From Prevotella sp. UBA6994 (GTDB taxonomy: Bacteria > Bacteroidota > Bacteroidia > Bacteroidales > Bacteroidaceae): 49,127 nt of DNA. The first letter of the stretch is position 1; the number at the start of each line of letters is the position of its first letter. The notes beneath the pieces were generated by a model that was not told the origin of the DNA, ran no database searches, and was given only the letters and a program-made list of their open reading frames with translations. The position numbers and the translations under genes are program-made. Positions 43,206 through 49,127 of the stretch are shown here, one piece after another. The stretch covers positions 1 to 49,127 of the forward strand of contig DJXW01000020.1 of the NCBI GenBank assembly GCA_002449845.1, in the 5' to 3' direction.

Positions 43206-43709
43206 ATGATGACGAAAAGAGAATTTGAAAACATATACCGTCAGCATTATGCACAGATGTACCGTCTGGCAAGGGTGATGCTATATGATTCGCAAGAGAG
43301 CAAGGACGTGGTGAGCGATGTCTTTGTGCGACTACTTGACAACAAGGAAATGCCAACGCAGGATAAGATGGAAGGATATCTGATGACTGCTGTACGCAAC
43401 CGTTGCCGCGACATACTCAGCCACAAGTCGATACGGGAACAAGTGGAAAAACTCTTCTTGCAAGAGTCTATGCAGAGCCATATCCTCTCTGTTAATGATG
43501 ACGACCGTCTGGAACGGCTGATGCTATTCATTGAGGCAGAACTACCCCCACTGAGCCAACAAATCTTCCGATTGCGATTTCTCCGCGAAATGAGCTATGA
43601 GGAAGTGGCACAGGCAACAGGTGTGAGCAAAGTGACTGTCTATAACCATCTGTCACAGTCACTACAGCGAATCAAAGAACATTTTCAGAAAACAACAGCA
43701 AAACGATAA
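43206..43709 (+). CDS. ECF sigma-70 factor
   Basis: 167 residues. Region 2 is seen as FENIYRQHYAQMYRLARVMLYDSQESKDVVSDVFVRLL, region 4 as LPPLSQQIFRLRFLREMSYEEVAQATGVSKVTVYNHLSQSLQRIKEHF. This is the Bacteroidetes branch of ECF sigma factors, normally held by a membrane anti-sigma factor. A second ATG is one codon downstream. The genes for a DUF4974 anti-sigma factor and an STN receptor follow after 5 bp and 3 bp, giving a complete signalling operon. Confidence 0.93.
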   Translation: MMTKREFENIYRQHYAQMYRLARVMLYDSQESKDVVSDVFVRLLDNKEMPTQDKMEGYLMTAVRNRCRDILSHKSIREQVEKLFLQESMQSHILSVNDDDRLERLMLFIEAELPPLSQQIFRLRFLREMSYEEVAQATGVSKVTVYNHLSQSLQRIKEHFQKTTAKR

Positions 43710-43714
43710 ACGTT

Positions 43715-44338
43715 ATGGAACAGCAAGACAAAATTGACCAGTTGGTAGCAGAGAATCATGAACTGCTCGCACTGATGAAGCAAGCATTTGTGAAGCGCGA
43801 AGTCGAAAAAGAGTCCATCCCTGTGGAAGAGGAATGGCAGAAATTTGCAATGGAACACGCCGATGAGTTGGAAGCCCTTGACAGCGATGAGCCACATACC
43901 ACAGCCACCAAGACGCTGATGGGCAGAATACCCTATAAGGTGGCAGCAAGCATCATCGGTATTCTCTTGACGACTGGAATGGCTTTCGCCACCATTCACA
44001 TTGTCCGTATGGTTAGCCATTCCAAACCGCAGGTTACGCAGGCAGAACTAACCATATCTGCCAAGCCCTCTCCTGCATTGCCGACAGATACCATCAAGAC
44101 AGATACGACAACCAATACAAAGCCCCTTGTTTTCGACAATGTGGCATTGGATAAGATACTGCTACAGATAGGTGCCTATTATCATAAAGAGGTGGACTTT
44201 CAGAATGCCGATGCCCGTCAGTTCCGTTTCTATTTCGTATGGAAACAAGACGAGACACTTGATGTCGTGCTGCATCGGCTGAATCTCTTCGAAAGCATCA
44301 CCATAGAACTGAAGGATAATAAGATAATAGTAGAATAA
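43715..44338 (+). CDS. Anti-sigma factor with one TM helix and DUF4974 domain
   Basis: 207 residues. The cytosolic part (1-74) is short, acidic and helical, one transmembrane helix spans about 75-97 (KVAASIIGILLTTGMAFATIHIV), a Pro/Thr-rich linker follows, and residues about 135-207 form a DUF4974 domain (FDNVALDKILLQIGAYYHKEVDFQN..QFRFYFVWKQDETLDVVLHRLN). Canonical FecR-type anti-sigma factors have a FecR domain ahead of DUF4974; none is visible here, so this is a minimal form. DUF4974 and the STN domain of the receptor encoded next door share a fold and could interact in the periplasm. Confidence 0.83.
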   Translation: MEQQDKIDQLVAENHELLALMKQAFVKREVEKESIPVEEEWQKFAMEHADELEALDSDEPHTTATKTLMGRIPYKVAASIIGILLTTGMAFATIHIVRMVSHSKPQVTQAELTISAKPSPALPTDTIKTDTTTNTKPLVFDNVALDKILLQIGAYYHKEVDFQNADARQFRFYFVWKQDETLDVVLHRLNLFESITIELKDNKIIVE

Positions 44339-44341
44339 GCC

Positions 44342-46933
44342 ATGAACAGAATCATATCACTGCTTTTCTGCTGCCTTGTCTTTGCTGGAATGCGAGCCCA
44401 GCGTATTACGCGTGAATATCATAACGTATCGCTCAGCGAAGCCCTGCGCCAACTGAACAAGGAGAGCGAGAACTACACCATCAGTTTCCTCTACAACGAA
44501 CTGGAGGATTTCCGCATCACCACTTCTATTCGCCGCAAGACGATTCCCGATGCCATCCGCCAGATGATAGGCTTCTATCCCATCCGCATGACCGTTGACG
44601 AGAGAGATATCGTTGTGGAGTGTACCCATAAGACCGACCGTCACCTGACGGGTACCATCATCGACGAGCAGAACCACCCTGTGGCGTATGCCAATGTAGC
44701 CATCCTCAATTCTACAGACTCCACACTTCTTGGTGGTGGTGTATCTAACGAAAGCGGATATTTTGCTATTCCTTACGAAATGCCTTCTACAGTACAAGGA
44801 GACAAGGTGGGAGCTGTTCTTGCCCGCATCTCATACGTCGGTTACAAGACAGTCTATCGACTATGTAATCTATCAGAAGTGGGAAGTATCAGGTTACATC
44901 CTGATGACTACACACTGAATGGTGTGGTGGTACAGGGCGAACGTCCGAAGGTTGTCATACAAGGCAATTCGTTGATAATGAATGTGGAAGGCACAGTGAT
45001 GGAACGCTTAGGCACGGCGGAGGATGTACTGACACGTGTGCCGATGATTGCCAAGCGAGACGAGGGTTTTGAAATCTTAGGCAAAGGAGCCCCTCTGATT
45101 TATCTGAACAACCGCAAGCTGAACGACCTGAACGAGCTACGCAACGTCCAATCGGACAATATCCGCAATGTCGAAGTTATCCAGAATCCTGGTGCTCGCT
45201 ATGATGCATCGGTTAATGCCGTCATCATCATCCGTACCAAACGAGCAGCAGGTGAAGGGCTCGGTGTGGAACTGACCTCATGGAACCGCAAAGGACGCGG
45301 GTATGTCAATAATGAGCGCATCAACCTGACTTATCGCACGGGTGGACTGGAACTCTTCGCTAACCTTTTTGGAGCCTATAACAGAAGGAAAAGCTGTGGC
45401 GAATTTGAGCAAACTATCTTTGCCGACACACTGTGGGTGATTAATAACAAGCAGAGGAACAATGTTCGCAATCCCTTCCTTGAAGGACGATTCGGTTTCA
45501 ACTATCAAATCAATGACAGCCATTCTTTCGGTGGGTTCTACCAAAACACTTACGACTATGTAAAGATTACCAGCAAATATGATGATGATCTACTTGCCAA
45601 CGGTACTTCATACGACCACTTGCAGAACAGTAGTGTCAAACGCAACAAGAACACACCAAATCATCAATTCAATCTTTACTACACGGGCAAAGTGGGAAAG
45701 CTCAGCATCGACTTGAATGCCGATTACATTTCTCGCAACCAATTGAGTCGCAATCAACAGCAAGAGCTCAGTAGCGAATATGAAGACCGTAATGTGAACA
45801 CCGAAAGCCAGACACGCAGTAAAATGTTTGCCGAGAAACTTTTCGTCACTCATCCACTGTGGAAAGGACAGATAGAGATTGGCGAGGAATTTACCAGCAC
45901 GCGATGGAAAAGCAGATTCGACAATCAAGAAGGATATATCGTAAATAGTAACAACGAACAGCACGAAAGAAACATTGCACCTTTTGTGGAACTGCGCCAA
46001 CGTTTGGGATGCATCCAGTTGTCAGCAGGTCTGCGCTATGAGCATGTAGAATCGGAGTATTTCATCAGCGGACAGCGACGCGATGAGCAATGCCGCACTT
46101 ACAATGACTTTTTTCCGTCAGCATCAGTATCGACCTCAGCCAAGAATCTGCAACTTTCTTTAAGTTACGCCAAGCGAACCACACGTCCTGCTTACTGGCA
46201 ACTAAGCAGCGATGTCACCTACGAGAATCGCCTGAACCAGCAGACGGGAAATCCTTATCTTAAACCCGTCAAATACCACAACCTGAACGCAATGGTGATG
46301 TGGAAATGGCTCTATCTGATGACCAATTACTCTCATTGTGTTGACCCTATCCTTACTACGGCACGCAGTTTGGAAAATGACTCGAAAATAAACTTTGTAA
46401 CCTCCCTGAACTACGACCATGCTGACTGGCTCACTGTCACGCTGGGCGCACAGAAAAATGTCAAGTTAACAGACAAGGTAACATGGACACCACAATACAA
46501 CGTTTCGTTGATGAAACCGTGGTTCAAGTCAACGTTTAATGGTCAAACGAAGAGTTTCAGCCATCCGATGCTAACCCTACAATTAGGCAATATTATCACG
46601 CTGTCCCACGATTGGTTAATCCAAGCCGACTTCATCATGCATACCCACGGCAATACTGGTTCAAACATTTGGGTTGACTGCACTAATCCAATGCTCTCGC
46701 TCAGTGTCAGCAAAGACTTCTTCAAGCGTCGCCTGAATGTCAAGTTGACTGGCAACGACATCTTCAATGGAGGCAGCAATCATGTAATGCTCTACAGCAA
46801 CCGCATGATGTTCGAAAAAAAGGAGGACAACGACTCCCGTTGCATCCAACTCTCTCTGCGTTACCGTTTCAACGTCACTCCGTCGAAGTACAAGGGCACC
46901 GGTGCCGGTCAAGCTGAAAAGAACAGGCTATAA
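44342..46933 (+). CDS. STN-domain outer-membrane beta-barrel receptor
   Basis: 863 residues. Signal peptide 1-19 (ending MRAQ), an STN signalling domain (about 21-93, HNVSLSEALRQLNKESENYTISFLYNELEDF..), a carboxypeptidase-regulatory-like sandwich (about 97-180, LTGTIIDEQNHPVAYANVAIL), a plug-like domain (about 190-300, with LTRVPMIAKRDEGFEILGKGAPLIYLNNRKL), and a large barrel of the TonB-receptor/OMP_b-brl_3 type to the end. With the sigma and anti-sigma genes upstream it forms a FecA-FecR-FecI-like cell-surface signalling set. No SusD homologue follows, so it is not a classical Sus pair, and the ligand is unknown. Confidence 0.88.
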   Translation: MNRIISLLFCCLVFAGMRAQRITREYHNVSLSEALRQLNKESENYTISFLYNELEDFRITTSIRRKTIPDAIRQMIGFYPIRMTVDERDIVVECTHKTDRHLTGTIIDEQNHPVAYANVAILNSTDSTLLGGGVSNESGYFAIPYEMPSTVQGDKVGAVLARISYVGYKTVYRLCNLSEVGSIRLHPDDYTLNGVVVQGERPKVVIQGNSLIMNVEGTVMERLGTAEDVLTRVPMIAKRDEGFEILGKGAPLIYLNNRKLNDLNELRNVQSDNIRNVEVIQNPGARYDASVNAVIIIRTKRAAGEGLGVELTSWNRKGRGYVNNERINLTYRTGGLELFANLFGAYNRRKSCGEFEQTIFADTLWVINNKQRNNVRNPFLEGRFGFNYQINDSHSFGGFYQNTYDYVKITSKYDDDLLANGTSYDHLQNSSVKRNKNTPNHQFNLYYTGKVGKLSIDLNADYISRNQLSRNQQQELSSEYEDRNVNTESQTRSKMFAEKLFVTHPLWKGQIEIGEEFTSTRWKSRFDNQEGYIVNSNNEQHERNIAPFVELRQRLGCIQLSAGLRYEHVESEYFISGQRRDEQCRTYNDFFPSASVSTSAKNLQLSLSYAKRTTRPAYWQLSSDVTYENRLNQQTGNPYLKPVKYHNLNAMVMWKWLYLMTNYSHCVDPILTTARSLENDSKINFVTSLNYDHADWLTVTLGAQKNVKLTDKVTWTPQYNVSLMKPWFKSTFNGQTKSFSHPMLTLQLGNIITLSHDWLIQADFIMHTHGNTGSNIWVDCTNPMLSLSVSKDFFKRRLNVKLTGNDIFNGGSNHVMLYSNRMMFEKKEDNDSRCIQLSLRYRFNVTPSKYKGTGAGQAEKNRL

Positions 46934-47192
46934 CTTCCCTCGCCCTTTTGGCGTACCTTCTTCAGCAAGTATCCAAGGACCAATGCCAAAGGGCTTGGAG
47001 TGAAACAGAGGTGTTCCTGTGACAATGCAACTTTTTCCTGCTTCATCATTACAAAAGGAAAGCAACACCACGGGAACCCTCTATATCTAATGTATTGCAA
47101 TTTCAAACTGAATTAAAAGAAGGAGATGGGCATCCCACAAATGGAATTTTGTGAATCTTTCTCGACAGTATATTCTTTTTCTTTCCCAAATA

Positions 47193-47225
47193 TTTGGCTG
47201 ATTCTAAAAAAAAGTAATACTTTTG
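47193..47225 (+). promoter_or_regulatory. Promoter of the two-lipoprotein operon
   Basis: TTTG (47193-47196), a 21-bp spacer, TACTTTTG (47218-47225). A terminator-like hairpin follows within 10 bp, so most transcripts may end early. Confidence 0.7.
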
Positions 47226-47232
47226 CACTACC

Positions 47233-47280
47233 AGAACTCGCCAAGCCTCTCCACGATGCTCAAATGTGCGGGTCTTTTTT
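47233..47280 (+). terminator. Leader hairpin with T-run (attenuator-like), repeat copy 1
   Basis: ACTCGC (47236-47241) can pair with GCGGGT (47268-47273, one G-U pair) before CTTTTTT. The 48 bp are similar to the terminator at 48842-48888, which ends the same operon. Confidence 0.6.
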
Positions 47281-47305
47281 ATCCAATATAAAATATATAA
47301 CGGAA

Positions 47306-47962
47306 ATGAAATTATTCAAGATTTGGAAAATCGCCTTTGCGATGCTTGCTGCTTTCTCTCTCGCCTCTTGCAGCGAAAAACACGAAGTGCTTAAACAGGA
47401 AACCAACTTTGGTGTGGCTACCATCAATGGTAAAGCGTATCGGGATTATCTGACAGTGGCAGAAGCTTTGAGCAATAAGTTCTTTTACACCCCATTAAAT
47501 GGCTCCGGCAAGTTCTTAATTAGCAACGGCTCCTTCGCCTATCTTCAGTTTATTCTACGCGATGATTCTGCTACTTCTGTTCACGAGAGTTGGCTTGTGC
47601 TTGTCGGCATCTCCATCCCTGAAGGTGAAGACTTTCCCGTCATAGGGAAAGAATATCCCATCCAATATAGCCCGCTTACAGACCACACTTTTTCTGGCGG
47701 AGGCAATTTCTATGAGCTAAAGCTGCTTGAGCAAATGAAAGCTACAAAAACTGCCGACCTCCCGTCTGGCGTAGGAGGCTTGAAGATACCTTATGCCATT
47801 GATTTCATAACATTAAGTGGTACTTTGACTTTTTCCAATTCCACACCTTCGAAAGACGGCACAAAGGTAAACTACAGCGGCCAGTACACGTTAGAGAACC
47901 AGCCCGATGAAGAATGCGGCAAGGTTAATATTAATGGAAAGTTTAGTTTAACATTGGAGTAA
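47306..47962 (+). CDS. Lipoprotein of unknown function (possibly DUF5025)
   Basis: 218 residues from ATG 47306. An open frame extends upstream through the promoter and leader hairpin and is rejected as start. The lipoprotein signal has lipobox LASC. The body is beta-rich: TNFGVATINGKAYRDYL, FAYLQFILRD, SWLVLVGISIPEG, and near the end ITLSGTLTFSN, KVNYSGQYTLEN, VNINGKFSLTL. The closing strands and 'ATINGKAYRDY' start resemble what I recall of DUF5025, but I am not sure. A second lipoprotein gene follows after 22 bp, probably in the same operon. Confidence 0.75.
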   Translation: MKLFKIWKIAFAMLAAFSLASCSEKHEVLKQETNFGVATINGKAYRDYLTVAEALSNKFFYTPLNGSGKFLISNGSFAYLQFILRDDSATSVHESWLVLVGISIPEGEDFPVIGKEYPIQYSPLTDHTFSGGGNFYELKLLEQMKATKTADLPSGVGGLKIPYAIDFITLSGTLTFSNSTPSKDGTKVNYSGQYTLENQPDEECGKVNINGKFSLTLE

Positions 47963-47984
47963 ATGGCTAAAACATAATAGCAAA

Positions 47985-48821
47985 ATGAAAACAATGACAA
48001 TTTGGAGAAACATCTTTGTGATGTGCGCTGCCATGCTCTCACTCAACTCTTGCAGCAGCGACGATGATAGCGAAAAGGACATTACCAAAGAGATTAACAT
48101 GAGTGTTTCCGCAGAACCAGGTGTGATGTACGACCTCTTCGACAGCATGGGAGAGCACCCCATCGAGTGCATGCGCGTGATGACAGAGGACGAGCCAGGA
48201 CAATGGCAGAACCTGTACTTCAATAGCATCAAGGGGTTCACCTACGAAAGAGGCCATGAATACGAGTTGCGTGTAAAGCGAACGATTTTAGCTAACCCTC
48301 CCCAGGATACCAGCAACCGTACATACGAACTGGTGCGCATCCTCTTCGACAAGAAAGTGGAAGATGTGGCTGAGCCTGTGGAGAAAGTGGTAAAGACTGA
48401 AGCCGACATTGAGTATGAGCAGCAGTGTCCGATAGAGAAGTATGCCATAGCCAAAGGAGGCGAATATATGGTGAATGCCGATGGCAAGATGACATACGCA
48501 GATGGAACGCTGACGCCTGAATTTGACAAGCATGCACAAATCTACTTGGAGAACATTCTCGACAAGAGTCACCCACTATGGCAGTCGGGTGCCCGCTATA
48601 TGGCAACATACGCCTATGTTCTTTCACCGCTTACCGATGAGATACGCCTTGTGCCGAGCACTCATTCTTCATTCCTTTTCAAGAATATACTTACCGATAG
48701 CGAGATGGCACATGTCCAGCAATCTATGAAACAGGGCGAGACGCTGCACTATGCCCTCATCCTCTGCAATGTCTATAAGCGAGGAATACAAAAAGTAGCG
48801 TTCACAATCAAAAAGAAATAA
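47985..48821 (+). CDS. Lipoprotein with DUF4377-like domain
   Basis: 278 residues, with a lipoprotein signal (lipobox LNSC) followed by SSDDDSEKD, the acidic stretch that sends Bacteroidota lipoproteins to the cell surface. Residues about 55-110 match the DUF4377 pattern (IECMRVMTEDEPGQWQNLYFNSIKGFTYERGHEYELRVKR, then PPQDTSNRTYELVRIL). The C-terminal half shows no known domain. It is the second gene of the operon that starts at 47193, and it ends in a strong terminator at 48842. An ECF sigma gene begins about 200 bp downstream. The function is unknown. Confidence 0.78.
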   Translation: MKTMTIWRNIFVMCAAMLSLNSCSSDDDSEKDITKEINMSVSAEPGVMYDLFDSMGEHPIECMRVMTEDEPGQWQNLYFNSIKGFTYERGHEYELRVKRTILANPPQDTSNRTYELVRILFDKKVEDVAEPVEKVVKTEADIEYEQQCPIEKYAIAKGGEYMVNADGKMTYADGTLTPEFDKHAQIYLENILDKSHPLWQSGARYMATYAYVLSPLTDEIRLVPSTHSSFLFKNILTDSEMAHVQQSMKQGETLHYALILCNVYKRGIQKVAFTIKKK

Positions 48822-48841
48822 AAAACAAACATTTGACCACA

Positions 48842-48888
48842 AGAACTCGCCAAGCCTCTTTACAATGCTTAAACCGGCGAGTTTTTTT
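48842..48888 (+). terminator. Terminator of the two-lipoprotein operon, repeat copy 2
   Basis: AACTCGCC pairs with GGCGAGTT, followed by a run of seven T. The 47 bp share AGAACTCGCCAAGCCTCT and the overall layout with the leader hairpin at 47233-47280. Confidence 0.85.
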
Positions 48889-49030
48889 GTTTTATAAAGG
48901 CGCATCCTCGCCCGATTGATTAGGCAGGATGCTCTCAAAAATTCCATGAAAAGCAAAAAAATTGAGTTTGAATTGAAAAAAATCGCATTTCCGCTTTACA
49001 TTTTCTTCGTCTGAACTGTCTTATAAATAT

Positions 49031-49127
49031 ATGACACGAAAAGATGTTGAAAGTCTGTTCAAGACGCACTACACCGAGATGTACCATCTGGCACTCACGC
49101 TGCTCTTCGATGAAGCGGAGAGCAAGG
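49031..49127 (+). CDS. ECF sigma factor, N-terminal part (cut by window end)
   Basis: The first 32 codons of a gene from ATG 49031. They read MTRKDVESLFKTHYTEMYHLALTLLFDEAESK, which aligns with the start of the sigma factor at 43206 (MTKREFENIYRQHYAQMYRLARVMLYDSQESK). It is therefore a second ECF sigma factor; the rest lies outside. Confidence 0.82.
   Translation, partial: MTRKDVESLFKTHYTEMYHLALTLLFDEAESK

Noticed and set aside
47126..47305. Upstream start for the first lipoprotein
   Set aside because: The extension runs through the promoter and leader hairpin and would bury the lipoprotein signal.

Overview
The window looks like a chromosomal segment of a Bacteroidota member, most likely Prevotellaceae (Prevotella/Segatella type). 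The evidence is many promoters of the TTTG-N~20-TAnnTTTG form, few Shine-Dalgarno sequences, numerous 'LxxC-SxDDD' lipoproteins, and typical families: DUF3244, DUF4922, DUF4421, DUF4377, DUF4974 anti-sigma factors, STN-type outer-membrane receptors, GH5_8 and M61. No database search was possible. Family names rest on motifs read by eye.

Layout. (1) 1-7469, minus strand: a two-part block. A 1264-residue fusion (GT2 + HIT-like DUF4922 + SpoIID/LytB) is followed by an AmpG-type permease, a TPR membrane regulator and a small DUF3244 secreted protein. (2) 7616-12941, plus strand: a housekeeping run of rlmN, pdxA-like, a sigma-54 activator, lptE-like, a TPR protein and secG, then tRNA-His(GTG). (3) About 13047-33973: a candidate 20.9-kb genomic island. 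It lies between the intact tRNA-His and a displaced 46-bp copy of the tRNA 3' part. It holds a DUF234-type ATPase, a giant GC-rich LamG/beta-helix surface protein (3668 aa) with a partner lipoprotein, gene debris (a cupin tail, dockerin fragments, a FISUMP gene with one in-frame stop), a LuxR regulator/DUF1349 lipoprotein pair, a sugar O-acetyltransferase and tiny ORFs. No integrase was seen, so the island looks decayed. (4) 34272-38693: M61 peptidase, GH5_8 mannanase-like enzyme, esterase, a 51-aa protein, a YgbA-like protein and a tautomerase. (5) 38694-39826: a long non-coding stretch with a palindromic tandem array inside 21-bp inverted repeats, and a REP-like hairpin cluster. (6) 39827-49127: patatin-barrel outer-membrane protein, DUF4421 barrel, an ECF sigma/anti-sigma/STN-receptor operon, two lipoproteins between duplicated terminator-like hairpins, and the start of a second ECF sigma gene.

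How the parts may work together. The AmpG/SpoIID/TPR block suggests cell-wall fragment handling. secG, lptE and the patatin and receptor genes serve the envelope. The ECF-DUF4974-STN trio is a self-contained surface signalling unit. The island carries a probable cell-surface adhesin/lipoprotein pair. Most notable for follow-up are the island boundaries, the pdxA homologue lacking several expected active-site histidines, the 7-bp tandem repeat in rlmN, the four-domain fusion, and several paired repeats placed exactly at promoters.
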